Shown: positions 9,930 to 20,755, counted from the first letter of the stretch. The stretch is DNA of 31,992 bases from Isoetes engelmannii (GCA_011763485.2 JAANSK020279268.1:1-31992); one strand, 5' to 3'. The notes: generated by a model not told the origin, from the letters alone. Made by a program: numbers and translations.

Positions 9930-10426
9930 GACCGGGGACAGCCCCCAGCCAAAATGTCTTAATGCTACCCGCCCCAGGAGATAGGAATGCTGTTGAGCGC
10001 CCCATAATATTGAGGCCTGGTGGTGTACACCCCAGGTACAATACAATGCTGCCCAGGTTATGGGACAGGATCTTTATCCTGCGTCGCCGATATCGCCGTA
10101 GGCCTACTGTATTAACACAATTGGAGGAAATATCCATCACATTATCAGCCCTTGACGATGTCCATAGTCCGTGGGGGCGACGTCACTGGGATGAGCTTAG
10201 AGGTCGTGGCATGCAAGTAATCGGGTGGTCGGGCCAGGTCGTTGTGCCTGAGGCTCCTAATTGGTCGGAATTTTTTGTTCTCCCTGTCGGCCAAGTACTG
10301 CAGCGGTGGATCCAATCCCGTATCAGCGGTCGAGATGACTTAGATATTCCTGATGCGGAACCGCTCAGGTGGTTTGTGGGTGACTCAACAGCGACAATTG
10401 TGGTGTCGAGGCCTAATGAATGGTGA
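9930..10426 (+). CDS. Possible last exon of block B, or separate unknown gene
   Basis: Open from an acceptor-like site (GTTTGATAG ending 9929, T-rich tract and CTGAC upstream) to TGA at 10424-10426. If the phosphatase exon is spliced at 9745 (donor GTGATA), the phase fits exactly (g + ga = Gly), giving HPDG then PGTAPSQNV. The protein has a basic patch RRRYRRRP (about 10085-10108) and Trp-rich segments (VIGWSGQV, ending PNEW). No domain is recognised. The donor is weak and the interval 9760-9929 contains several TGTAA elements typical of 3' ends, so the alternative is that the phosphatase stops at 9759 and this is another transcript. Composition and openness suggest that it is coding. Confidence 0.5.
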
Positions 10427-10483
10427 TTTCCGCGCGCGTGTTGTAATTATGTACAGCGTGTTGTATATATGTATTTTTATGTT

Positions 10484-10509
10484 CTTTCTCGACTGGCTAG
10501 TCGAGAAAG
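10484..10509. repeat. Hairpin copy 7, downstream of the last block B ORF
   Basis: Perfect 11-bp arms CTTTCTCGACT / AGTCGAGAAAG with loop ggct, identical to copy 3. It lies 58 nt after the stop at 10426, in the presumed 3' UTR or a 3' UTR intron. It is the only copy not clearly within an intron. Confidence 0.95.
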
Positions 10510-10905
10510 CAATGGGTGCGTGATCTGTATTATTTATTATTCGTCGCTCGAGATGCGAAATCTGAGTCATTCCAGGGTTGTAACAGACATGTGATTAATA
10601 TATATACGAGCTTGTATAAGTTGTTTTCAGCATTGAGTTTACTATGTATGCTTGCTGCTTTTTGGCCTGATAAAACATGTTTAGCTCAAACACATGGAAA
10701 TATTACGTATCTTAAAAAAAATGGGAAATGAATGAGTCCCAAATTAATGAAATGGGTCTTATATACTTTGATTTGTATTTTGCCTCCATGCTTAGACGGG
10801 TGGCTCTGCTCAGTTGGATCAGTTTGTCCACTGAGTTTTTTATTCCTTTCTCTGCATTGTATCATGTATTGGTCTTGAGTGATTATTAATGAAGTCTGAC
10901 GTTCT
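10510..10905. other. No gene seen
   Basis: AT-rich flank of the block B gene. The small open frame 10516-10731 lacks any domain or codon signature. Confidence 0.5.
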
Positions 10906-11574
10906 TCAAGAAAAAAGGAAACAAATATTGATTGCTTGAAGAATAACGGTGATCTCTATTATCCAAAGGTCCCCTTGTTGCTGTAAATATAGTTTGAGAG
11001 TTTGTGTAGCAGCATTAGCATACAACTTGGCGGCGGATATGGGAGGTGGCAGCGAGCTACCTGAGTCCAAAATGGCGGAAAGAAGCAAATGCAATATTTG
11101 GAGGAGATGCTTTCCTTCGAACGAAATTGTTGAGCCTGCCAGAGATGCGTTGTGCAGGCTGTGTAGGAGAAAGTCCTGATCCGTGGAGGATAGAAGAGGG
11201 GAAACTTGCTGCTGTAGTGCAGCGATCTGATTGATAAGATCATACTCGGTAATGGGAAAATGTTCAAGCCAGCGGGCCTGAAGAAGCTGGGCCTGATGGC
11301 GGTGATGACCCCTTTTCCCCATGTGAACCAATCTGTTGCTGGGAGAAGCTAACCAATCCGAACCCAAGCTTATGCTGCAAAATTCAAACCAACGTGATGC
11401 TAAATTGCATCTGCTTGCAGGTTGAAGATCTTTGTGCCCTAAAAAAACCGTGAAGCCTAGTTCATAAACATTGTTATAAATGGGCTTAAATGGGCTCAAA
11501 GAGCATGCACTAGACTCAAATGGTCTCAAAGAGCATGCACTGGACTTGCACGCGACCTTGTGTCTCAAAGACAT
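10906..11574 (-). CDS. Hypothetical protein, unrecognised
   Basis: A 222-codon minus-strand frame. Its middle and end look protein-like: TEYDLINQIAALQQQVSPLL, then DFLLHSLHNASLAG and AKLYANAATQTLKLYLQQQ, a helical, Gln/Leu-rich composition. The N-terminal 40 residues derive from a short direct repeat (GAGCATGCACT at about 11500 and 11531) and are probably not genuine. No TATA box, intron signal or known motif was found. It could be an isolated exon, a retroelement scrap or a chance frame. Confidence 0.3.
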   Translation of the reverse strand: MSLRHKVACKSSACSLRPFESSACSLSPFKPIYNNVYELGFTVFLGHKDLQPASRCNLASRWFEFCSISLGSDWLASPSNRLVHMGKRGHHRHQAQLLQARWLEHFPITEYDLINQIAALQQQVSPLLSSTDQDFLLHSLHNASLAGSTISFEGKHLLQILHLLLSAILDSGSSLPPPISAAKLYANAATQTLKLYLQQQGDLWIIEITVILQAINICFLFS

Positions 11575-12430
11575 TTTGTTGCTCTTACAGACGAAATTTC
11601 TTGGCCAAATTTCTCCTTTATTTGGTTATCAAATGCACTTACTGGTTACCAATATGGAAAACTTTAAACTTGTGTAAATCTGTGTTAGTGTATACATTTG
11701 TAAAATGTAAGGCACATGCCTAGCCAATTCTTGTGCTGCAGTAATAAGTGATATGTAAATTGCTTCTCATTATTTGTCAATTTGTTTCTCAAACCGAGAT
11801 TCATAAACAACCTTGTATTTTGTATTCTTTATTCACTGATAAGCTCAGATTCATAAACATTCTTGTCTTTTCTGCTGAACGTCTGTATATCGTGTTTGTT
11901 AAAAGTACAGTGGTGTTTTTTATTGAAAAACGTATGCCACGTTAGTTTAACGTGTAGCTCAATGTGGTTTTTTATTTAAACTATGTGCTTCTTTTGGTGA
12001 AAACAACACTTGAAAACAATAACTATTTTGAAAAGCCCACATATAGATCTTCTAAAACACCACATATTACATTTTGAAAACCATACAACAGACATATAGA
12101 TACCACATGTCTTTTTTTTGAGACAACTATACTTGAAAACAACACCAATTTTTAAAAAACCACATGCCTTGAAAAAAAAAAATACATGTGGATTTTGCCA
12201 AAAAAAAACCCACCAAAAAACAACATGTGAAAAAATTTCAAAAATTTGCCTTAAAAACAATACGTGGGAATTTTTTTGCAAAAACCACGTGTAATTTCTA
12301 GAAATTTCGGAAAAAAGATACACGTGGAATTCAAGTGTTGTTTTTTTGCAAAAAAGACAGCAAAAAACCATGCATGGTGCTTTTTTTGGGGTCGTTGTGA
12401 TAGAAGAAGCAATCTGAGATCAGTCCCTAG
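11575..12430. other. Low-complexity A/T-rich tract with CACATGTG/CACGTG words
   Basis: About 12000-12370 consists of poly-A/T runs separated by ACATGTGG or CACGTGG words. Open frames here encode only Phe/Cys-rich low-complexity peptides. It is read as simple-sequence DNA, not a gene. Confidence 0.6.
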
Positions 12431-12489
12431 ATGCTAAGTAACCGAAGCCAGGGTCTTGCTGATCATGCTAAAGAAAAGAGATATGTGCA

Positions 12490-12840
12490 AGCCAATATCT
12501 GTTAAAGAAAAAGAGAACCAATCTGTGCAAGAAAAGGAGAACGAAGCTGTGCAATAAGAAGAGAACCGATCTGTGCAAGAAGAAGAAAACCAATCTGAGC
12601 AATTTGATTTTGCTGGGGATGCAAACCAATCCGTTCTATGCAAGTAAAAAGAGACCAATCTGTGCAATTCAATCCTACTAGGGATGCAAACCAATCCGTT
12701 CTATGCAAGTAAAAAGAGACCAATCTGTGCAATTCGATCCTGCTGGGGATGCAAACCAATCTGTTCTATGCAAGTAAAAAGAAACCAATCTGTGCTTGCC
12801 GATCTGCCAAGGAGATATAAACGAATCTGTGCAAGCCAAA
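12490..12840. repeat. Minisatellite: 65-bp tandem repeat with shorter flanking units
   Basis: Units start at 12616, 12681 and 12746 (GGGATGCAAACCAAT at each), exactly 65 bp apart and nearly identical. Upstream (12490-12600) a shorter unit of about 30 bp built on ACCAATCTGTGCAAG is repeated. The open minus-strand frames across it are a product of the repetition. Confidence 0.85.
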
Positions 12841-13139
12841 CCAAACCAGTGTTGAAACGATCCACCAAGCCCTAAACCAAAGCTGCTTCTGCCCGGAGTC
12901 TTGAGACGATGCAGGCTCTGGTCGGATCTCCAGGGCACCCCAGCAAGCCGCTCAGCCAAGTCGGCGCCCCAGCAAGCCGCTCAACCAGTCGGTGAGAGGT
13001 CTGGTGAAACTTTTGCCCGCCTTATTTGGCCCTTTCCTATGTTGGCGAATTTTTTTTCCCGTTAAAAATGTTTGCCTATATTGCTTTAGCCACATAGTTT
13101 GAGAAAACCTTGGAAAATTTAACATTTTACGAGATATAG

Positions 13140-13225
13140 CCCTTAAAAATTTCCCTGGAGGTGAGATGGAGAGAGAATGTAGAGAGAGAAGTATTGAGAG
13201 AAGAAAGTTGAGAGAGAACATGCAA
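13140..13225. repeat. GA-rich simple repeat
   Basis: A run of GAGAGA/AGAGAG words with few interruptions. No coding signal. Confidence 0.6.
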
Positions 13226-13395
13226 GGAAGAGATAGAGTAAAAAATGAGATGAAAACAACCCATGGGCCCCAAAGGAACAAAAAAAAATGTAAAATGCAT
13301 ACATGCAACCTATCCATACCAACATTGTAAGAATATACCATCGCATTAAATTTCCCCTATGACCCCCAATCATTTTTTACATACGATAGGGGGTA

Positions 13396-13511
13396 GATAA
13401 CACCCTGGCCATTGGGCGTTATGGAAATAACATTCGCAGGCGTTAATATAGCCATGGCCATATCGCCTAAGAATGTTATTCCCAATAATGTCCAAGGGAC
13501 AGTGCGTTATC
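13396..13511. repeat. Long imperfect hairpin (MITE-like or small-RNA-precursor-like)
   Basis: The left arm 13396-13442 and right arm 13464-13511 are inverted copies (outer ends GATAAC / GTTATC, inner AGGCG / CGCCT), with roughly 10 mismatches in 47 positions. The 21-nt loop is itself nearly palindromic around GCCATGGC. The whole 116 bp would fold on itself. Confidence 0.8.
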
Positions 13512-13878
13512 ACGAGAACATGTACTAGCTCTACTCCTAAAATCTTTGCACTCCCGAAAGAACAGACATTATGAACAGACGTTATGATGCAATTTCCATA
13601 TTATACAACACAAGGAGCTCGAATCAAAACCTTTGGAGTACTTGCATGCTACGGCCATCCTGAACAGCCCAGTAGAAATATAGATAGAAGTTTTAAAATG
13701 GTCATTTAAACCATGCTCATGAATATAATATTATATTCATGACGTGAATGTTTCCCAACAAGAATCTTGAAGATGCTTGTTTCTGCTGATGAATATATAT
13801 GGCATCCTTAAGATAGATAGATAGATACATTTAAGGTCACCAACGGCCGATCCGACCCAGGACCTCATGAGCCGAGCC

Positions 13879-13899
13879 ATAGACCCTTGTGGGGTCTAT
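13879..13899 (-). other. LINE 3'-UTR hairpin
   Basis: 8-bp stem ATAGACCC / GGGTCTAT with a 5-nt loop, about 50 nt from the TATC tail. In several LINE clades a 3' stem-loop is recognised by the reverse transcriptase; that role here is inference. Confidence 0.6.
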
Positions 13900-14067
13900 T
13901 TCTACAAAGCTCAAGCTTTTTTACAACTTGTGATGCCCTCAATCGGGGCGTGGAATTAATTACTATTTAAAATTTTTAGCCTCCCTTTCCTTTTGGTGGG
14001 CGGGGGTGGGCGTTTACCAACAATTTGATTGTTTTACATGGTCGGGTATTCCTCCCAGTTGACTTGT

Positions 14068-17000
14068 TCAGTCCTCTGGGTGGAGTTCGATACCCATGTC
14101 TGTGTACAGCTGTTTGTGCATGGTAATGATCTCCTCTATTGCCTTTGCTGCCTCCACCGTGTGTTATTGATTTCCTTCCAGTATGTCTTCCAATCGTTCG
14201 GCCCAAGGGATGCTCTAATGGTTCTCCCTGATGTGTTGCATTTTCTGGCACCACTTGACTATATGTTCTTCGTCCTCAATTTCCTCTGCTTCACAGAGTC
14301 TGCATGTTCTTTGTTCTCTTGTCTCATTCATCCACCTTCCTCTTTCTATCCTCAGATAGTGTGTTCCTGTCCTGAACTTAGCTCATTCTATTATTTGTCT
14401 CCTTGACAGTTTGCCATCCCTGTATATTGATGCTCCCTCGTGCCTTAATCCGTACATTTCAATGTATGAGTTCAGCTTCTCACCTTTGTGCATGCTGTAC
14501 CATTTGTCTACTGTCATGTGATGTCTGTTCCTGTGACCTCTCCCCTTACCAGCAGTCTGTTTATTTGTATCCCTAGCGTTAGGCACCACTTGCTTGTCTC
14601 TTCGAACCACCCCGTGCTTGCTTCCTTGCTCAATTCTTCACTATCCTCAATAGCTATTTTTACTAGTCTGTTCTTGCTGTCTTTCTCAATACTGATCTTT
14701 ACTAGGTATTTGAGTGTTCTAGTCCATGCACTGATCTGTGTTGGTATGTTTCCTGTTTCTGCCAGCATTATGGTTACTGTTTTCCTTATCTTGAACTCCT
14801 TCATGTACAGGCTTCTCATCAACCAGTCCATGGAATCCCATTTTGTTTGTGAGAGTCCTGGTCCCCATACTTCTGATCCATATAGGAGACTGGTGGTAAC
14901 CATGGCCTGGAACATGTGGTTCTTGATGTCCCACCTGGTCAACCTTCCTCTGTTCCATCTTGTTTGCAGTTCATAGTAGCTTGTGGTTGTTGCTGTTTTT
15001 CTATTGCTGATACCCTTTGTCCATGTTCTCGTTTTGTTGGTGGTGTACCCCAAGTATTTGTATACTGATGCTTCCTTTATTATTTCCCCGTTAATTTTGA
15101 ATGGGTTCTTTGGATATTTGCCATAGAAGCATAGCATATTTGTCTTTGCCAGATTGACGTGTAACCCTGTTAGCACACAGAATTGCTCTAGTATCTTTAG
15201 GAGTTTTCTCATCCCTCGTATACCCATGTCCATGATGATTAGGTCATCTGCATATAACATGGAACTAATTGCTATCTCTTTGAGTGTTGGTGGATCCAGT
15301 GTTATCCCTTGTCCCCTTTGTATGCAAACAAATTCTTCAAGTGCATCTATGTATATACCAAACAGTGTTGGTGATAAGGGACATCCCTGTTTTACTCCTT
15401 GGTCACAGCATATCTGTGGTGACTCTTCCCTCAATTTTGCCCATACCTTTTCATATAGCCTTGTTATCCCATCAACAAGGTCACCTGGCGTCTTCATTTC
15501 TTTTAGCCTTTCCACCAGTTTGTCACCTGGTACTGTGTCAAATGCCTTTTTGAAGTCTACAAAGCAGCAATACAGTTTCTTCCTCTTGTGTTTTACTCTT
15601 TCCAGAATGACCCTGAGTGTCAATAAATGGTCGGTTGTAGAGTGGTGTGCCCTGAATCCTGCTTGCCCTCTAGCTCTTTTCCCACTTTCTTATGCCCATG
15701 TGTTTAGCTTCATACCTAGGAGTTTGCCATACCATTTGGCAAAGATTGAGCTGACCATTATTGTCCTGTAGTTGCTTGGGTCATTAGTATTTCCATTTTT
15801 GTGCAACGGAATCACTTTGTTGTATGTCCATGCTGATGGTAATCCTTCCATTATTATGTTGTTGAAAATGCTGGTGACAATCTCTATTATCTCCTCTTCC
15901 ACTGCTTTAAGGATTTCTGCTGTGAGCCCCTGTAAGTCTGGTGGTTTGTTGTTTGCAAGTGATCTTAATGCTGAGCTGATCTCTTCTTCTGTGAACAATG
16001 TTCTTTGTTGGCCATTTGGCATGTTCAGCTGTGTTGCCCCTGTATGATACAGACTGTCCAAGTACTCTTTCCATTTTTCCTCTTCTATATTGTTCTCATG
16101 TTTTATCACTTCTTTGGTTTTTCTCCAGAATTGTCTAAGATTTACCTTCATATCTTTTGCCATTTGTCTGTTGGTATGCTCTCTGTGTTTTCTTTTCTTT
16201 TGTCTCATGATTGCTTTTACCTTCCTTCTGATAGCTTTGTACACTGCTTTCCCTTGGTATTCTATTAGTGTCTTTTTTCCTTGTTCACATTCTTTGTCCC
16301 ACCATTTGGATCTGAAAGGGCCTATCTTTTTGGGTCCGGATCTTACTGTACAGTATTTCTTACATGCCTCTATGATTGTCTCCATTAACATTTGCCCTTT
16401 GCCTTCATTGTCAAGTGTATGCCAGTCTCTGCATTGTAACCTTTGGTGCACATATTCTTGTAGGTCAAACAGGTGTGTATGGTTGACTTTATATCTGTTG
16501 TTGGCAGTGTGTCTTTTCCTTTCTTTCTTCTGTGTGTCTTGTTTGGTTTTCAATATAACTGCTAGTGCCATGTGTGTCCCTCGAGTTAATAGTGACCATT
16601 CCAGTAAGCTGAATTTGGTGATTATTTTATCTGCCTCCTGTTTAAGCAGCAAATAGTCCACTACACTTTTCCCTGTATTTGTGACACATGTGTACATGTT
16701 GGTTTCTGGCCATCTCTCTGTCCCATTTGCTATATACATTCCAGTTGCCTCACACATTTCTAACAGGGCTTCCCCCCTTGCTATTGTGGGTTTAGCATCC
16801 TCTGATTCTCTTATCCATTTTCCTTCTGTCTTCTGCCTTTTCACTTTGTGTGATTCCTGCCACCCTCTTTCTGCTGCAGATTGGTGTGAGTTTGTCCTAG
16901 CATTAAAGTCCCCTAACACTACTACTTTGCCTTTTGTTTGCCATTTCTTTATACTTTCTCCTAAGCTGGTCAGTAATGTCAGGTCTGATTTTGGTGATAG

Positions 17001-17335
17001 ATATACAACATACAGATAAATATTGCTGCTTTTATTATTGAATTTGAAATTTAACACAAGATAACTTTTATCCTCATCTGTTTCTACTAGTGATGTGAAT
17101 GATGCCAGTTCATCCTTAATATAGCACACTATCCCTCCTTTGCCTCTTATTGCTTTCTCCTTTTTAGTATTCCATATGGAATGTTTAATGTATCCCTGAA
17201 TCTCTGGTAGCCTTCCTCCTCTGTGTTCCCATGTTTCTACTAAGCATATTATATCATATCCCTTGAAGCCTGATAGTTCCTCTCCATCATTCTATGGGAA
17301 CCCTGTGCTGTTCCAGTATCCTATTTTGATTTCCC
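14068..17335 (-). pseudogene. LINE ORF2: endonuclease, reverse transcriptase, CCHC (broken)
   Basis: Minus strand. The endonuclease begins near 17330 (IGYWNSTGF), is interrupted by an in-frame TAG (17294-17292), and continues with DIICLVETWE, VVVLGDFNART and SVVDYLLL. The usual terminal SDH is replaced by GTH, so the nuclease is probably dead. The frame breaks near 15690 and resumes at about 15680, where the RT motifs follow: FVDFKKAFDTV (motif A, about 15563), GVKQGCPLSP (motif B, about 15398) and YADDLIIM (catalytic Asp pair, 15254-15231). The C-terminal CRLC...EHIVKWC zinc knuckle lies near 14300-14250, with one TGA before it and others after. The end of homology is a stop near 14068. The layout matches L1-type ORF2 proteins of about 1100-1300 residues. 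Confidence 0.85.
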
Positions 17336-17559
17336 TCTTGTGGTCATCCCTGTCATTAGATTCTTTGGCTGTAAGGAGTGGCGCCCTGAACTCTGTCCTC
17401 CCTCTCTGTTTCTTCTTGGCCCTGTGTTCACTGGAGTTATTGTTATGCTCAGATTCTGTGTTTGATGTACCCCCAGGGGGGGGGGGTGTTTTCTTCTCTT
17501 CCTCCCCCTTGTGCCGCTCTTGTGTTTGTTTCTTCCCCCCATACCATTGCTGGATTGGG

Positions 17560-18358
17560 TTATTTCCTCTCTCTGGCTTGTGTGTCCCATGGTGTCATCC
17601 CATTTGGCTGATGATCTGCTATGTGTCCCCCTGGTGGTGGAAGTGCCTGGCCTTTCGTGATTTGTGGTGATGATCTCTTGATATATACTCTTCCCCTCTT
17701 AGCCCTACATTCTCTCCAGTTTGTTTCCTCTTCCTGTATTGTGCTATTTCTTCTCCCATCAGCCTTCTCTGTTTCAGTGTTAGATTCTTCATAACTTTTT
17801 TCCCTGGTGGGGCTTTCCATGGTTGTGTCAGAATTTTGATCTTGGTCTGGTGGTCCGACAGAGTTACCTTTATGTGCCTTGGCTGATTCATCTTTTCTTC
17901 CCCGCCCTGGAGGCACTCTTTATCCCTTCTGGTTGGACTCCCCAGTACTCCCTCAGGAAATTTGCAGTAATGCCATAGGTATCCTCAAGATCATCAGTCT
18001 CCGGGATCCCTGAGATTCTTACATCTAACTTAATTCTTTCTTGGTAGGACATTTCGTCTATTACCGACTTGACCTTGTCATGAAACTCCCATGAATCACC
18101 ATTCTGTGCTTTTTCTAATCTATCTGTTAACTGAGCTATTTTATGAATTTCATGGGACATTGCTTGCCTTTCATTCCACGCTTGTTCTGACTCCATAATC
18201 AACTTGTGTGTGTTCCTCTCCATGGTGTACACCTTCTGATCAATCTGCTCGACTTTGGCCGATGTGTTCCTCGTGAATTCTTCATTTTTTCCCTGGAAAT
18301 TCTGTGCTATTCTTGCCACCATTTCCTCTATGTCACTCTTCGTTGCTGGTGCTTCCAT
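17560..18358 (-). pseudogene. LINE ORF1: coiled coil plus RRM-like domain (frameshifted)
   Basis: The start ATG at 18358 opens a 156-codon frame with a heptad-like coiled coil (residues about 5-110), then LDVRISGIPETDD, typical of the RNA-binding domain of L1 ORF1 proteins. That frame stops at 17888. The downstream frame 17916-17560 overlaps it and continues with a basic, Gln/Ser-rich tail, which implies a frameshift near 17900. A third frame carries on to about 17321. ORF1 proteins bind the LINE RNA; this one is disrupted. Confidence 0.7.
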
Positions 18359-18712
18359 GCTTGGATCCGCCTGGTGTGTGAGGCTCTTGGTGTACTGCCG
18401 GGTCCTGTATCAGTTTGGTGTTCTTGTGTTCCTTATGTTTCCTTGTATTATACTCATTTCGGCTTGTGGGGGTGGTGGGATTAGTGGTTAGCATCTATTT
18501 AACGTTGTTTGTTTTATCATTAATATTAGCTTACCATTTTATAGTTTTTTGTTTTTCAATCCCCATTATCAGTGGCGCTACTTGTGCGAGATTTAAACCG
18601 ATTTTGTGGTGAGTTTGCCACGTGTGCCGTCATTTGAGTAATTGTACCAAATTGGTTCATGTCCAATTACTTGGTCATCTGCGGGAATCTCCCCGACGTC
18701 GGTGGTTCTACG

Positions 18713-19317
18713 ATCCTTAGATTGGATCTCCACACCTTGATCGGATTATAGTAAAACGCTTAATTGCTACAGTCCTGGTTATAATGGATGTCATCCAATT
18801 ATCTTTTATCTGTCAGTAAACACAAGATTGACCAAAAATTTTCCATTCATAATCAAAAGTTAACATTCATCGCAGAATGTATACATTATATTGGTCTGTA
18901 TTTGCAGATGCGTGTACAGAAGAAAAAGCATGTTTGCTCTCGCTTACATTAAGTTTCACTTGGACCATTTGATTTGCATTCGAACCTGCACCCAATCCTG
19001 TTGATATCTGTGAGGTGCTTTTACAGAAAATAGGTTGGCCGAAGCCATACACTTCTCACAAAAAAGATTTTTTGACACAGATTTAATACTATTTTTTCAT
19101 ATTTTTTCTATTTGCCTTCTTGATGCCTCTGATTTCTGTTTGGTGCCAAGGACGATGTTGATGTTGAAGCTTGTCCCTTCTTTCCCATCTCTTTTTCCCT
19201 TCTTCCCCTGCCTATATTTTTTATACTAAAAAGAAACAGTTACCCTGACATGCAGTACTCGGTCAGTGGGTTGATCTTACTGCAAACCACACATTTCAGA
19301 TAGCTGATGCATGCCTC
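18713..19317. other. No gene seen
   Basis: AT-rich sequence between the LINE 5' end and the zinc-finger gene. No motif or substantial coding frame was found. Confidence 0.5.
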
Positions 19318-19780
19318 CTATACCAGATTGAACTCGATGGTTGTGTGCTTGTCATTTCTTAATCGTTCTCGGTTGGCTGTCATTTCATTAAAACATTGGG
19401 TTGCCTTCTGATCTGTTTCCGCCACTACTGCTGCCTCTTTGTCGCCGAGTTCGTCGTGCCAGTCATCTAGATCCACTGATAATCCATTTTCGACCATCCA
19501 TACTGCTGTATGCACCCTGTGGCAATCTGTACAGTGCATCCTTTTGCAAACCTCACAGATGCGCCATCGATGCTTGTAACATTCACAACTCTTGCATACA
19601 CAGTAGACCTCCGCATCCGCAACATCTGCTGGCACCTTAATTTCAGCCCTCCTGGATTTTGCGTTTGATTTCTAGCATTATGTCCTCGAGCTCGATTCTT
19701 GACCTGATTTTGGCCATCTTGGAAGCTACAGAGGAGAGAGTATCGTCTTTGGGGCGCTTGGCTGCTGCTTTACGATTCAT
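19318..19780 (-). pseudogene. Small Cys-rich zinc-finger gene with a frameshift
   Basis: The minus-strand ATG (19780-19778) starts a Lys/Arg-rich N-terminus, MNRKAAAKRPKDDTLSSVAS, and an amphipathic helix, ending at TGA 19645-19643. One frame over, the coding sense continues through KVPADVADAEVYC into a Cys/His-rich zinc-binding region (CVCKSCECYKHRWRICEVC then HCTDCHRVH), an acidic WHDELGDKEA segment and a stop at 19318. The two parts overlap at GAGGGCTGA, so a single-base change, or a very short unseen intron, separates them. A clean TATA box sits 69 nt upstream of the ATG. The Cys spacing resembles treble-clef or B-box type fingers, but the family is not recognised. About 150 residues in all; probably a nuclear protein, if expressed. 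Confidence 0.55.
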
Positions 19781-19848
19781 AATGTGAGAATTTCTAGCTG
19801 TATCGGAGATAGGATTGGGAGCGACTGAGGTTCAAGAGTCGGGCTTTC

Positions 19849-19855
19849 TTATATA
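19849..19855 (-). promoter_or_regulatory. TATA box of the zinc-finger gene
   Basis: Minus-strand TATATAA within GGCATATATAAGAAAG. It lies 69 nt before the ATG at 19780, leaving room for a transcription start about 30 nt downstream and a short leader. Confidence 0.55.
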
Positions 19856-19859
19856 TGCC

Positions 19860-20755
19860 CTAAAAGGCTGGCCAAAGTTGGATCTTGCATCCCAGCTGTT
19901 CATATGGTGTCATTTATGTCACCGCCTAGGAATATTCGAGTATTATGCTACTGCTTTCGTATCACTATGGTCATAGGTCAAGTGAGATATACTCACGGCA
20001 GCCAGTAATAATTATATGGAGTACGGTGCCCCGAATATTTGGTATCCCCTTTATAGCCTTTATGTAACTAGATCCCCTTCCGTGTTTTACCTATACGGGT
20101 CCCAGTAGATCTTTAATGATTTCATCTTCTTCACGTTCTTTCTACTGCTCGCCCCTCCTATACCGTATAACCGTATATCTACTTTGGGTTGTATATACCG
20201 TAATACTGTTCCGCCCTTTTTATTTTTGTATTATCAAACGTGGCCGTTTTGTAAGAACCCTTGTATTTTACGGAGTACCTGTCAGATTACCGTTGCCATC
20301 CCGAGAAGTCGGTGTTCATTCAAGATTGGTTTTTGAATTTTTTTGAGTCTTTTTGTGAACCCTGTACGGCTACCTTCCTAAACCATAACAGATTGATGCT
20401 CGATCTGGTCCTTTCCGGTTACTCTATTTCTTTTCTAAGCTAAACTTCTAATAACTAAAGAAGTCTAAGTGAGTATGTATCACAGCCAAAACTTTCAATT
20501 TTATATGCGGATAATTTTAACACAAGTGATGTTGGCTTCAAAAAACATGAAGAATAGGAGAAGAAGCAGATCGTGACTAACCTTGGGCGCCGACACCAGT
20601 TTTCCCGTCTTGCCCACCATAGCGCCCACCATAGCGCCCACCTAGCAATCAGATCTTAAGAGAAATACATGTATACAAGAACTTAGCGGGTTCCTGTACA
20701 GTCTGGTTCGGATCATAGTTTGATCTAGTGTGCAGTTTAGCCTGGCGTCAAAACC
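19860..20755. other. No gene seen
   Basis: Mixed composition with several short ACCGTATA words near 20160-20205. A short near-tandem GCGCCCACC repeat lies at about 20610-20645. Small open frames (20116-20346) show no domain. Confidence 0.5.

Larger units (their letters stand above)
13811..18712 (-). mobile_element. L1-like LINE, nearly full length, inactive
   Basis: A minus-strand non-LTR retrotransposon with ORF1, endonuclease, reverse transcriptase and a CCHC C-terminus. The 3' end carries a TATC tandem tail (plus-strand GATA repeat 13811-13826) and a terminal hairpin (13879-13899). ATCCTTA occurs on both sides (13804-13810 and 18713-18719) and may be the target-site duplication, placing the 5' end near 18712. 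Several stops and frameshifts make it non-autonomous now. The 7-bp duplication is short for an L1-like element, so the 5' border is tentative. Confidence 0.75.

Noticed and set aside
182-10509. Hairpins as transcription terminators or CRISPR repeats
   Set aside because: No T-run, irregular spacing of kilobases, positions in spliceosomal introns, and eukaryotic context.
11976-12371. 131-codon Phe/Cys-rich minus-strand frame
   Set aside because: Lies on poly-A/T low-complexity DNA.
12434-12959. Overlapping minus-strand frames of 85-93 codons rich in HRTDWFAS
   Set aside because: They repeat because the DNA is a 65-bp minisatellite, a length that shifts the frame each unit; no start or domain.
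15154-15771. Plus-strand frame of 205 codons
   Set aside because: Antisense shadow of the LINE reverse transcriptase, whose motifs are clear on the minus strand.
16090-17019. Plus-strand frames over the endonuclease
   Set aside because: Antisense to LINE ORF2; Cys/Phe/Ser-rich composition typical of reverse frames.
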